The notes under the pieces: model-generated
What the model was told of the DNA's origin: nothing
The model's database searches: none
What the model saw: the letters and a program-made list of their open reading frames with translations, nothing else
Made by a program: the position numbers and the translations under genes
Part shown: positions 32,424-41,181 of the stretch, piece after piece
Position numbering within the stretch: position 1 is the stretch's first letter
Layout: each line of letters opens with the position of its first letter
From: Solirubrobacter soli DSM 22325
Lineage (GTDB): Bacteria > Actinomycetota > Thermoleophilia > Solirubrobacterales > Solirubrobacteraceae
DNA length: 64,000 nucleotides
Direction: 5' to 3'
NCBI RefSeq assembly: GCF_000423665.1
Contig: NZ_AUIK01000030.1
Location: 48,852 to 112,851, forward strand

Positions 32424-33861
32424 GCAGGCCGCGGGCGGCGAGCAGCTCGCCCGGCCGGAAGAAGCGCGCGAGGTAGAGCGCTGGGGCGATCGCGGCCAGC
32501 GCGAGCGCGCGGGTGACGAAGCCGGTGACGCCGTCGGTGGGCAGCAGCAGCTCCCCCGCGGTCGCGATCCCGCCCGCGATCAGCGTGAAGCTGGCCAGCC
32601 GGGACCACTCGAACGCGACCGGGAACAGGTTGCGGATCAGCAGGTACATCACGACGAGCATCACGACGTAGGCGCCCGCCAGCGCGAGGCCCGCCCCCGC
32701 GATGCCGAGCGGCGGGACGAGCAGGGCGAGCAGCGCGACGTTGATCAGCAGGCCGACGAGTGCGGCCGGTGCGTTGCGGACCGTCACCTTGGCGCGCCCG
32801 GCCATCGCCACGAGGACCAGGAACAGGCCGTAGAGGGCCCAGCCGAGGCTCACCCAGGGAAGGGCCTCATGGGCGCCGAAGAACTCGGGGGCCGCGAAGA
32901 TCCGCACCAGCCAGCGGCCGAGCAGCACCAGGCCGGCGACGACCACGCCGGTGAAGAGCACGTAGTACGTCGTGATGCGGGCGTAGACGCGGCTCGCTTC
33001 CTCGTCGGACTCGATGCTGTACGCGAGCGGCGGCCACGCGTACTGGAACGCGCGCACGGTGAAGACGACGACGCCCGCGAGCTTGACGCTGAGCGAGTAC
33101 AGGCCGGCCTCCGCCGCGCCCTCGAAGCGGAACAGCCAGAAGCGGTCGATGAAGAACAGGGCGAAGACGCTGACCTCGGCCGGGACCGTCGGGAGGCCGA
33201 AGCGGAGCATCGAGCCGAGGTGGGCCCGGTCGATCCCGCCGCGGCGGAAGCCGAACGCGTCGCGCTCGGTCCACCACAGGCCGATCAGGACGATCGCGGA
33301 CGCGATGTAGTTGCCGAGCAGGAGGCCGATCGCGCCCTGGTCCTTGACCACCACGAGGTAGACGGTGCCGATGACGGTGAGGCCGACGTTGATCAGCGAC
33401 GCGGTGGCGAACGCCCTCGCCCGCTCCTCGACTCTGAGCAGGGCGTAGGCGAGCTCGAGGTTCGTGAACGCCCACAGGCCGAGCGCGGCGGCGCGGATGA
33501 CGTCGGGCTCGTGGGCGTCGAGCAGCGCGTCGCTGATCGGGCCGGCGCATGCCGCCGCGACGATCGCCGCGACGGTCGTTACCGCGAAGAGCGTGCCGGT
33601 GGCGGTGCGGGCGATCTGCCGTCGCCGCTCGGGGTCCGCGTCGTCGAAGTGGAAGCGCACCAGCGCTTCCCCGAGCCCCAGCCGCAGCACGATCGAGACG
33701 AGGATGATCGTCGTCAGCATCAGCTCCGCCGTGCCGTAGTCGGCGGGCGTGAGATGGTTCGTGTAGATCGGCAGCAGCGCGAGCGCGACCACCTTGGAGA
33801 CCGCGTCGGCGAGCTGATAGGCCGCCCCTGTGCGCAGCAGCCGTCGCAGATAGCTCGTCAT
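32392..33861 (-). CDS. Wzx-type oligosaccharide flippase
   Basis: This 489-residue protein has about 12-14 membrane helices and a polysaccharide-biosynthesis/MATE-like pattern. It opens LLRTGAAYQLADAVSKVVALALLPIYTNHLTPADYGTAELM, which is typical of Wzx proteins. It should move undecaprenyl-linked repeat units across the membrane before polymerisation by the Wzy-like protein at 36.6 kb. Its ATG lies exactly symmetrical to that of the divergent gene at 33894 around a palindromic -10 element. Confidence 0.85.
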   Translation of the reverse strand: MTSYLRRLLRTGAAYQLADAVSKVVALALLPIYTNHLTPADYGTAELMLTTIILVSIVLRLGLGEALVRFHFDDADPERRRQIARTATGTLFAVTTVAAIVAAACAGPISDALLDAHEPDVIRAAALGLWAFTNLELAYALLRVEERARAFATASLINVGLTVIGTVYLVVVKDQGAIGLLLGNYIASAIVLIGLWWTERDAFGFRRGGIDRAHLGSMLRFGLPTVPAEVSVFALFFIDRFWLFRFEGAAEAGLYSLSVKLAGVVVFTVRAFQYAWPPLAYSIESDEEASRVYARITTYYVLFTGVVVAGLVLLGRWLVRIFAAPEFFGAHEALPWVSLGWALYGLFLVLVAMAGRAKVTVRNAPAALVGLLINVALLALLVPPLGIAGAGLALAGAYVVMLVVMYLLIRNLFPVAFEWSRLASFTLIAGGIATAGELLLPTDGVTGFVTRALALAAIAPALYLARFFRPGELLAARGLLRRTVPSTGG

Positions 33862-33870
33862 CGCGAGGGG

Positions 33871-33884
33871 AGACGCTAGCGTCT
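33871..33884. promoter_or_regulatory. Palindromic bidirectional promoter (AGACGCTAGCGTCT)
   Basis: A perfect 14-base palindrome lies in the 32-base spacer between the flippase ATG (33861, minus) and the 33894 ATG (plus). Each strand contains TAGCGT, a TANNNT-type -10 element. Each copy ends exactly 11 bases before its own start codon. Both start codons are 16.5 bases from the palindrome centre. Neither gene has a Shine-Dalgarno sequence, so both transcripts should be nearly leaderless. Confidence 0.6.
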
Positions 33885-33893
33885 GCCCGTGAC

Positions 33894-35042
33894 ATGACCG
33901 ACCCGGCCGGCGGCTTCGGATGGCGTGCGGGCAAGACGCCCTACTCGCTCGGCGGCCTCGCCGAGCGGGCCGCGCGTGCGGGCGGCGACGAGGAGCCGCC
34001 GATCTGCGTGTTGCTGCTCCCGCGTGAGCTCGAGTCCTTCATCCTGCGCGACCAGGCCGAGGACCTCCTGGCCGCCCCGGGCGTCGTCGCCGTCGAGCCC
34101 GCTCGCGTGCCGTACGGCGCCTACCTGCGGATCCCCGCCTCGGTCGCCGACGGGCTCGCCGCCACGCAGGCCCGCCGCCTGCGGCTCCCGGGCGTCCCGC
34201 GCGCGATCGTGATCTTCCATCCGCTGCAATATCCGCTCGCGCGGGGGCTGATCGCGATGCATCCCGACGCCGAGCTCTGGTACTGGCGCTGGGACCGCTA
34301 CGAGGTCGCCTACGACGCCTCGGCGCGCCAGCGTGCGCGGTTGGAGGAGCTCCACCTGGCCGCGACGCTGCGGGCGGCGGTGACGGTCGTCGTCTCCGAG
34401 GCGTTGGGGGAGATCGCGCGGGAGGAAGGCGGTACGTCGCTGCTCGTCCCGTTGGCCGCCGACTCCTTCCCCGCCCCGGACCCGGGCTCGACGGTCGTAG
34501 CCGTCTCTCTCGGACATCTGGGGCACCGCACCGACTGGAAGCTGCTGCGCTCGGTCTGCGAAGCGATGCCGGAGCTCGTCCTGCTGCTGATCGGCGCATG
34601 GCACGCGGACGAGTCAGGCGGCGATGGGGACTTCCAGGCGTTGCGCCGGGCGCCGAACGCCGTCTGGCTCGGACGGCGCTCCGACGAGGAGGCCGCGCGC
34701 CTGATCGCGTTGGCCGACGTCGGGATCGTCCCGTTCGAGCAGTCCGAGTTCAACGACACCGCTTTGCCGTACCGGATCCTGAAGTACGCCCGGCTCGGCC
34801 GGCGCACGGTCTCCCCGGATCTGGCGGGCGTGCGCACCTGGGCGCGGGCGGTGACGATCGCCTCGTCGGTGGACGAGTGGGTGGCTGCGCTGCGAGCGCA
34901 GGCGGGTGTGCGGGTGCGACCGGACGTCGAGCTGCGCGAGTGGGCGTTGGCGCAGACGGCGCACACGCAGAACAAGCCGCTGTTCGAGCGGATGGAGGCC
35001 TTGGGGATCGAGTCCGGGCGCCTCGGGTCCGAGCGCGTCTAG
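33894..35042 (+). CDS. Glycosyltransferase, GT-B/GT1-like
   Basis: This 382-residue protein has no signal or membrane helix. The C-terminal half has the GT-B donor domain pattern: SLGHLGHRTDWKLL, LVLLLIGAWH, NAVWLGRRSDEEAARLIALADVGIVPFEQSEFNDTALPYRILKYARLG, then a VDEWVAALRAQ helix. The N-terminal half (FIMDQAE-like helices and AIVIFHPLQYP) is less typical. The donor sugar is unknown. It is the single plus-strand gene between minus-strand flippase and polymerase genes, so it is likely part of the same pathway with its own promoter. Confidence 0.7.
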   Translation: MTDPAGGFGWRAGKTPYSLGGLAERAARAGGDEEPPICVLLLPRELESFILRDQAEDLLAAPGVVAVEPARVPYGAYLRIPASVADGLAATQARRLRLPGVPRAIVIFHPLQYPLARGLIAMHPDAELWYWRWDRYEVAYDASARQRARLEELHLAATLRAAVTVVVSEALGEIAREEGGTSLLVPLAADSFPAPDPGSTVVAVSLGHLGHRTDWKLLRSVCEAMPELVLLLIGAWHADESGGDGDFQALRRAPNAVWLGRRSDEEAARLIALADVGIVPFEQSEFNDTALPYRILKYARLGRRTVSPDLAGVRTWARAVTIASSVDEWVAALRAQAGVRVRPDVELREWALAQTAHTQNKPLFERMEALGIESGRLGSERV

Positions 35043-35075
35043 GCGAGAACGAACCCGCGCGAGTGTCTGTCGTCC

Positions 35076-35123
35076 GCAAACACGCAGGCCGGTGCGCGTT
35101 TCCGCGGTTTTCCGCGTGTTTGC
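35076..35123. terminator. Inverted repeat between convergent genes, possible bidirectional terminator
   Basis: GCAAACACGC (35076-35085) is a perfect reverse complement of GCGTGTTTGC (35114-35123), with a 28-base interior that itself contains a CCGCGG-centred structure. It lies in the 114-base gap between the converging 33894 and 35157 genes. The stem is only 50% GC, unlike the surroundings, and no long U-run follows. It could be a terminator serving both strands or a protein-binding site. Confidence 0.4.
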
Positions 35124-35156
35124 CCCCGCAGGAGGATCATGCGAGTTCGTCGCCGG

Positions 35157-36623
35157 CTAGGGGGCGCAGCGCGCGTAGGCGGCGAGGATGCCGTGGCGCG
35201 CGATCGGGACGAACCCCTCTGACGGCACGTTCACCGAGGGGGACGTCCCCGCCGCGAGGCCGTAGCGCTTGAGCGCCTTCTGGCCGAGCGCGAAGACCTC
35301 CACCCCTGTCGCGCGACGAGCCGCGGAGCGGGCGCCGATCGAGGCATCCTCGAGGTGCCACTTGGCGTCGGGGACGAGGCGGTAGGTCGGGAAGGTGAGC
35401 GTGCCGCAGCGCAGGCCCTGCCGGACCGCGGGGTCGTCGAGCGTCGCGATCAGCGAGTCGTGGGTGGCGCGGATGAAGCGCACCTCCTCGCGGACGTTGG
35501 TGATCGACGGGGCGAGGATGATCAGGCCGATCGCGCCGACGGCGGTCGCGGCGGCGGAGCCCTGAGCCCAGCGGCGGCGCCACGGGTGGTCGGCCGCGAG
35601 CGAGGTGAAGCCGACGAGCGCGTACCCGGCGAACAGGCAGAGCGCGACGGCCGGCACGGTCAGGTAGCGCGGCAGGATCGAGAGGCCGAGGGCACCGGTG
35701 CCCACGAACGTGATCACGCCCGCGGCGAACAGCGCGAGCGGGACCCGCACCCGCCGCCAGCCGAGCAGCCGCCAGGCCAGCACGGCCCCGATCGGGGCCA
35801 GGACCGCGACGGGCGGCCGGACGGTGGCGCCGACGAACGAGACGAAGGACCCCGGCACGTGCTGGAGCCCCCGCACCCGCCCGAGGTCGTCGGCGAGCTC
35901 CGACGTCGCGTGCAGGGAGTGGAGCGGATCGCCCGTCACGATCCAGTCCGTGAGCGCCCAGAAGGCGGGGGCGAAGACGAGCGCGACCGTCGCGACGAGC
36001 GGCGGCCGCGCGCGGGGCGCGAGACGGCGGCGCCGCGACGCGGGGGTGGGCGGCGCGGCGGGCCGGGGCGGCCACAGCGTCGCGAGCCACGCCAGGCCCG
36101 TCAGCACCCACGCCTCGGGGCGCAGGAGGCCCGCCAGGACGAGCAACGGCCACGGGGAGCGGTCGGTCGCCGCCAGGACGCCCGCCCAGACGACCAGCGC
36201 CAGGAACGGCGCGTCGACGTAGCCCCGGGCCGCGTAGAGCAGGAACGACGCGCTCGCCGCGACGAACAGCGCCGCCACGAGGCCCGACCAGCGGCCGAAG
36301 ACCTCGGCGCCGAGCCGGTACGTCCCGAACACCAGCGCCGCGTGCGACAGCAGGCAGACGAGCACCAGCACGCGGTCCGCGCTCTCCCCGAACACCAGCC
36401 CGAGCAGAGCCCCGAGAGCGACGTACAGCGGGTGCTGGGTCGGAGCCGCGTACGCGGTGAACGTCGGCTCCATCCCGTCCAGGAGCTGCCGCCCCCAGAC
36501 GAGGTGGTAGTAGGAGTCGTAGTTCGGATAGGTGCGGGTGACGGCCCAGACGAGGACGGCGACGGCGACGGCGACCGCCAGCCCCGCGTACTCGACCGGC
36601 CGCGCGAAGCGGCTGCCGCTCAC
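35157..36623 (-). CDS. Multi-pass membrane glycosyltransferase-like protein (GT-C)
   Basis: The GTG at 36623 overlaps the stop of the polymerase-like gene as GTGA and gives 488 residues. It has about ten membrane helices, a first-loop motif YYHLVWGRQLLDGMEPTFTAYAAPTQHPLYVAL and ARGYVDAPFLALVVWAGVL. A C-terminal soluble domain contains CGTLTFPTYRLVPDAKW. It is clearly a paralogue of the 18980 protein (same motifs, same domain order, similar length). It is the last gene of the 43.1-35.2 kb operon. It probably transfers a sugar from polyprenyl phosphate outside the membrane. Confidence 0.7.
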   Translation of the reverse strand: MSGSRFARPVEYAGLAVAVAVAVLVWAVTRTYPNYDSYYHLVWGRQLLDGMEPTFTAYAAPTQHPLYVALGALLGLVFGESADRVLVLVCLLSHAALVFGTYRLGAEVFGRWSGLVAALFVAASASFLLYAARGYVDAPFLALVVWAGVLAATDRSPWPLLVLAGLLRPEAWVLTGLAWLATLWPPRPAAPPTPASRRRRLAPRARPPLVATVALVFAPAFWALTDWIVTGDPLHSLHATSELADDLGRVRGLQHVPGSFVSFVGATVRPPVAVLAPIGAVLAWRLLGWRRVRVPLALFAAGVITFVGTGALGLSILPRYLTVPAVALCLFAGYALVGFTSLAADHPWRRRWAQGSAAATAVGAIGLIILAPSITNVREEVRFIRATHDSLIATLDDPAVRQGLRCGTLTFPTYRLVPDAKWHLEDASIGARSAARRATGVEVFALGQKALKRYGLAAGTSPSVNVPSEGFVPIARHGILAAYARCAP

Positions 36624-38182
36624 GACGACGGTGCCGAGCGCGCCACGACTACCGGCTCGCGGCGGTGGCCGTTGAGCGCCGCCGCCGCGTCCTCGCCCTG
36701 CTGCTGGGGCTTCCCCGGCGGGAACGCGAGCGCCGTGCCGAGGGCGAGCAGCGTCCAGGTCACCGGGTCCTCGAGGAAGGCGGCGTAGAGCCACGTGTGC
36801 AGCACGAGCGCGGCGAAGGCGGCCGCGATCGCCGCCCGCACGGGGGAGCCGCGGGCGCCGCGCAGCAGCCGGATGAAGGCGAGGACCAGCAGCGCGACGT
36901 AGGCCGCGAAGCCGACGATGCCCTGCTCGGCCGCGACCGTGATCGGGATCGTGTGCGAGGCCGCCGTGGCCTCACGGCCGGAGCTCTTCTCGTGGGCGCG
37001 GTACTCGGCGTTGAAGGCGCCCGAGCCCCAGCCGAGCAGCGGCTTCTCGCGCGCGAGGTCGATGCCGCCGCGCATCAGGTCGAAGCGCCCCGACGTGGCC
37101 TTGTCGATCGACCCCGAGTCCCCGAGGTCCAGCCGCAGCGCGCCCGGGAAGGCGACGACGATCACCACGCCCGCGGCGATCGCGGCGACGACCGGCAGCG
37201 CGACCACCTTCCCGCCCCAGCGCAGCCACGCGAGCACCGCCAGGCCGAGCAGGAGCGCCGCGAAGCTCGACTGCGACAAGGTCGTGATCAGCCCGCCCCA
37301 CAGCACCACCAGCGCCGCGATCGTCAACCAGATCGACCGCGTCCGCCGCGTCCAGATCAGCACCGACGCCAGCCCGATCATCACCAGCGCCAGGAAGCGC
37401 CCGTAGATGTTCGGGTCGAAGAAGAGGGAGTTGACCCGGAAGTACTCCTCGACCTGATTGGACGCGATCACCTTGGGGTTCAGCAGCAGATGCCGCGTCT
37501 GGAACTCCCAGAAGCCGACCCCGGCGAACACCAGCGCCAAGGCGACGAGCGTCCCGCCGCCCCAGGCGAGCGCCCGCGGTGTCCACGGCAGCCCGCGCAG
37601 CAGCGCGAACAGCAGCGCGAACGGCACGTAGAAGAACACGACCTGCTCGAACGCCTTCGCCGAGTTGTCGGCGTAGACGCTCTGGACCGCGTAGAGCACG
37701 ATCCCGCCGAGCAGGACCCACTCCAACGCGCGCGAGCGCTCCGCCGGCTCGCCCGCCCGGCGAGCGCCCAGGCGCGGCACGATCCAGGCCACCGCACCCG
37801 CCCCGATCACCACGTAGAGCGGCACGAGCAGGTTGGACGTCGACCCGCCCGACTGGACCGGCACGCGGAACGGCAGCGTCGCCAGCGCCGCCACGCCCAT
37901 CGCCTCAGGCTTGCGCGCGAACAGCCACGCCAAGGCGCCGAACACGCCCGCCGCGACACCCGCCGCGACGAGCGCCGCCGGCCCGCGATCGCGGACGGAC
38001 TCGAGCTGCGGCGAGTTCCAGATCTCCCCGACCAGCAGGACCGGCGTGACGACGAGCGCGCCGAGCATCGCCCACGCCCGCCCGCGCACCGTGCGCCCGA
38101 GCACCGCGCCGGCCGCCAGCGCGGCGGCCACGACCATGCCCGTGATCAACACCCCGTCCGAGAACGCCGACGTATCGCTCAT
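36620..38182 (-). CDS. O-antigen polymerase/ligase-like membrane protein (Wzy/WaaL type)
   Basis: This 520-residue protein has about 12 membrane helices and a large outer loop (roughly 360-410) containing SGRFDLMRGGIDLAREKPLLGWGSGAF, the signature region of the Wzy_C/O-antigen ligase family. A later HTIPITVAAEQGIVGFAAYV segment has the conserved His-Thr-x-Pro. It should polymerise or ligate repeat units outside the membrane. The ATG at 38182 overlaps the stop of the upstream gene by four bases. It ends with a charged cytoplasmic tail. Confidence 0.85.
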   Translation of the reverse strand: MSDTSAFSDGVLITGMVVAAALAAGAVLGRTVRGRAWAMLGALVVTPVLLVGEIWNSPQLESVRDRGPAALVAAGVAAGVFGALAWLFARKPEAMGVAALATLPFRVPVQSGGSTSNLLVPLYVVIGAGAVAWIVPRLGARRAGEPAERSRALEWVLLGGIVLYAVQSVYADNSAKAFEQVVFFYVPFALLFALLRGLPWTPRALAWGGGTLVALALVFAGVGFWEFQTRHLLLNPKVIASNQVEEYFRVNSLFFDPNIYGRFLALVMIGLASVLIWTRRTRSIWLTIAALVVLWGGLITTLSQSSFAALLLGLAVLAWLRWGGKVVALPVVAAIAAGVVIVVAFPGALRLDLGDSGSIDKATSGRFDLMRGGIDLAREKPLLGWGSGAFNAEYRAHEKSSGREATAASHTIPITVAAEQGIVGFAAYVALLVLAFIRLLRGARGSPVRAAIAAAFAALVLHTWLYAAFLEDPVTWTLLALGTALAFPPGKPQQQGEDAAAALNGHRREPVVVARSAPSS

Positions 38183-40056
38183 CGCGCCGACCGGATCGTG
38201 GGCTCGACCTTGCGCAGGATGTCGATGATGTTGTGCGTCACCTGCGCCACGTTGCCGTCTGCGAGCTTGCCGGTCCACTCCGGCAGCCCGACGCGGATCA
38301 CGACGCCCTTGCCGAGCTGCGTCGCGCTCAAAGCAGGACGGATCTCGCGCGGGTCCTTCCCGGACGCGACCGCCGCGGACTCCTCCTCAGGCGTCAAGGG
38401 CTGCCCCACCGAGGCCAGGTTCGCCTTGCCCTCGACGAGGTTGGACTCCTCGAGCTCCTTGAAGCCGGCCAGGTCGGTGGCGCCTTCCATCAGCCCGTAC
38501 TGCTCGTCGCCTTCGAACTGCGAGAGCGTCACCGGCGCCAGGAGGGTGCGCGGCTTGCCGAAGCGCGCGCCGAAGGGATCGGTGGCCGTCGGCTGCGTCG
38601 CCCGCGAAAGCGTCCCCGCCTCGCCGTCGGTGTAGACACGCAGGCGCACGCCGCGGCGCATCGAGTCCGCCCCGAACATCGCGACCCGCCCGCCGGAGTT
38701 CACGTAGCTGCGCAGCCGCTTGGCCAGCGGGCGGGTGATCCAGTGCTCGGACCCGGCGAACAGCACGCCGGTGCGGTCGGACGCACGCGGGTTGCGGGTG
38801 AGGTCGAGGTCGAGGTCGCTCGTGAGGTCGTAGCGGATCTTCTGGCGGTCGAGCCAGACCAGCAGCGGCGCGAGCTCCGACCAGCCGGCGGGGAGCCCGT
38901 CGGTCCCGGCGAACGCGCGCGGCCAGCGCACCGTGCCGCCGTCGGTCAACGTGTTCGGGAGGCCGTCGAACGGACGGTCGTCGACCTTGTCGGTCCCGAG
39001 CCAGCTGATCGTGGGCACGACGAGCAGGATGCTCGATCGCTTCTCCGCTTGGACGAGGAACGGAACGGCGGTGTGCCAACGTCCGGAGCGCAACTCGAGC
39101 AGGTAGACCCCGGACGGGCCCTGCGGCGCGCGGAACGCGAGCACCGCCGCGGTCTCCGTGCCGCGCTTACGGACCGCGGAGTCCCCCACGCGGCGGACAC
39201 GCCAGCGGTACTGGGCGCCGCGCGCGTCGACGTGGAACTCGACCCGCTGGCCCGCGGTGACCGGCCGCAGCGGCGGCTGCGCGGCCAACCCGCGCACCGT
39301 CAGGCCCGGACGCCCCGGAATCGCCCCGACCTCGAACTCGGCCGGCGTGATCCCCCGGTTGCCCGCCTTGTCGCGGACCTCGGACTGGACGAGGTACGTG
39401 CCCGGCGGCAGCGGCTTGCCCTCGACCAGGCCCTCCCACGTCAGGCGGTGCAGGCCCGCCGCCAGGTTCGGCAACGTCGCGACCTGGCGCGGCTTGCCCT
39501 CGTCGGTCCTGAACAGCTTGAACCTCGTGGCGAGGGTCGGCGAGACGCCCTTGATGTAGATCTTGATCGCGCGATCGCCCTGGGAGACGATGTTCCCGAC
39601 GTTCTTGGTGTCCGAGCACGGCGTGCCCACGCACACCTGGGACGTCGGCGCGCGCGTGTCCACCGTCGTCGTCTTCTGCACGGTGGCGGAGCGGTTCTCC
39701 TTGCGCAGCGCGACCCGCAGCCGGTACTGGCCGTCCGGGACGACGCGGCCGTCGTCGCCCGTCCCGTCCCACACCAGCCGCAGCGGGCGGTGGGCGACCA
39801 TCGGCGTGCTGTCGGCCAGCCGCTTGACCCGGTCGCCGTCGAGGTTGACGACGTCGATCGTGGCGTCGTCGCTCACCCGCAGCCTGAGCGAGATCCGGTT
39901 GACGTCCTTCTTGCCGTCGCCGTTGGGCGAGAAGTACAGCGTGATCGCCCGGACCTCGATCACCGGAGGCGTGCTCTTGAGCCGCTGTGCGACGAAGAAG
40001 GCCGAGAACGAGGCCCCCACCAGCACCAGGAAGGCCACCCTGGCGACGATGGTCAT
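38179..40056 (-). CDS. Membrane-anchored surface protein with FlgD-like Ig domains and a dimethylformamidase-like C-terminal region
   Basis: This 625-residue protein has an N-terminal membrane anchor (5-23). A FlgD/gliding-type Ig-like domain follows, with the diagnostic FSPNGDGKKD near residue 43 and RLVWDGTGDDGRVVPDGQYRL. A second Ig-like domain (LTWEGLVEGKPLPPGTYLV) comes next. The C-terminal half (about 345-510) resembles the N,N-dimethylformamidase large-subunit-like domain, a Rossmann-like fold with VVPTISW and GRVAMFGADSMRRG. Sequenced between LytR_C and Wzy-like genes with overlaps, it probably serves polysaccharide export or attachment. An enzymatic role is not evident. Confidence 0.65.
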   Translation of the reverse strand: MTIVARVAFLVLVGASFSAFFVAQRLKSTPPVIEVRAITLYFSPNGDGKKDVNRISLRLRVSDDATIDVVNLDGDRVKRLADSTPMVAHRPLRLVWDGTGDDGRVVPDGQYRLRVALRKENRSATVQKTTTVDTRAPTSQVCVGTPCSDTKNVGNIVSQGDRAIKIYIKGVSPTLATRFKLFRTDEGKPRQVATLPNLAAGLHRLTWEGLVEGKPLPPGTYLVQSEVRDKAGNRGITPAEFEVGAIPGRPGLTVRGLAAQPPLRPVTAGQRVEFHVDARGAQYRWRVRRVGDSAVRKRGTETAAVLAFRAPQGPSGVYLLELRSGRWHTAVPFLVQAEKRSSILLVVPTISWLGTDKVDDRPFDGLPNTLTDGGTVRWPRAFAGTDGLPAGWSELAPLLVWLDRQKIRYDLTSDLDLDLTRNPRASDRTGVLFAGSEHWITRPLAKRLRSYVNSGGRVAMFGADSMRRGVRLRVYTDGEAGTLSRATQPTATDPFGARFGKPRTLLAPVTLSQFEGDEQYGLMEGATDLAGFKELEESNLVEGKANLASVGQPLTPEEESAAVASGKDPREIRPALSATQLGKGVVIRVGLPEWTGKLADGNVAQVTHNIIDILRKVEPTIRSAR

Positions 40057-40068
40057 GACACCCGTCCG

Positions 40069-41163
40069 TTAATTCGTTTTGTCGTTGCCGACGATGACGA
40101 CCACGTTCCACTTCTTCGGCGAGTTGGCGATCAACTGCTGAGTGGCGTCGTCGAGCTGCTGGACGGCGGAGATGCCGAGGGTGTCGGCGACCTGCGCCGC
40201 GACCGTCTTGGAGCCCCGGCGGTACATGACCACCGAGCTCTGGCGCGGCTGGTCGGGCGGGGCGTTGTCGGCCGCGAGGTTGTCCTGCGGGTAGCCCTCC
40301 TGCCGCAGCAGCTCCGTCTGCTGCTTCGCGAGGCCCTCGATCCCGGTGCCGTTGTAGACCGCGATCAACGCGGTGTCCTTGGTCGGGGCGGGCGTCTGCT
40401 TGGCCGGCGCCTCGGTCGCGTCCGGCGCGGGCGTGGACGTGGTCTCGACCTTGGGCGTGTTGTTGGCGGCCGTCTTCGGCTCGTCGCCGCCGCGCAGGAC
40501 GAAGAAGAAGAGCACGGCGCCGATCGCGATGACGCCCACGATCGCCGTCAGGATCACGGCGAGCATCCCGGAGCCTTCGCGCTCGGGCGGCGGCGCGACC
40601 GGACGGCGGGCGGCGCTCGCGCGGCGCGGCGGAAGCGGGGGCGGCGGCGGGACGTCGGCACGGCGCGCGGCGGGCGTCACCGGCGCGGGAACCGCCCGCG
40701 TGTGGCCGTTCCCGCCGTTGAGCGCCTGCGCGGGCTGCGCCACCTGCGTCTCGGGCTCGGCGACGGCCGCGGCGACCGGCTCAGGATGCGCCTTCGGCTC
40801 ATGCGGCTCGTGGACGCCCGCGGCGCGCGCGAACGCCAGCGCCGCGACCTCCTCGGGCTTGAGCTTGACCACGCCGTTGGTGGCGGCGACGGAGGGCGAG
40901 AGCGGCTGCGCGACCACCGGCTGCGGCGCGGGGACGGGCGTCACCGGCGCGCGACGCACCTCCTGGGCGTGCTCGGCCACCGCGAGCTCCAGCTCGGCCG
41001 CGCGCTCGGGCGCACGCCCCGCCCATTCGCGCAGGCGTTTGACTTCGCGCGCCTGGGCGAAGTACAGCAGGGAGAGAATGGCCAGACCGAAGAAGGCGGC
41101 GATACCTATGTACGCGCCGTACTTCTCGACCTGGTCCTGGAGCGAGAACGCGATCAGCACCAT
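40069..41163 (-). CDS. LytR_C domain membrane protein
   Basis: This 364-residue protein has one membrane helix near 17-34, a Pro/Ala-rich low-complexity region to about 195, a second membrane helix at about 203-223, a Thr/Pro linker and a C-terminal LytR_C domain (about 262-360) with IAVYNGTGIEGLAKQQTELLRQEGY. LytR_C domains accompany enzymes attaching glycopolymers to peptidoglycan, but the LCP catalytic domain is absent here. It could be an accessory protein for such an attachment step. It lies between FlaA1-like and FlgD-like genes in the same operon. Confidence 0.75.
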   Translation of the reverse strand: MVLIAFSLQDQVEKYGAYIGIAAFFGLAILSLLYFAQAREVKRLREWAGRAPERAAELELAVAEHAQEVRRAPVTPVPAPQPVVAQPLSPSVAATNGVVKLKPEEVAALAFARAAGVHEPHEPKAHPEPVAAAVAEPETQVAQPAQALNGGNGHTRAVPAPVTPAARRADVPPPPPLPPRRASAARRPVAPPPEREGSGMLAVILTAIVGVIAIGAVLFFFVLRGGDEPKTAANNTPKVETTSTPAPDATEAPAKQTPAPTKDTALIAVYNGTGIEGLAKQQTELLRQEGYPQDNLAADNAPPDQPRQSSVVMYRRGSKTVAAQVADTLGISAVQQLDDATQQLIANSPKKWNVVVIVGNDKTN

Positions 41164-41181
41164 GGAGCCGAGCAGGAGAGT

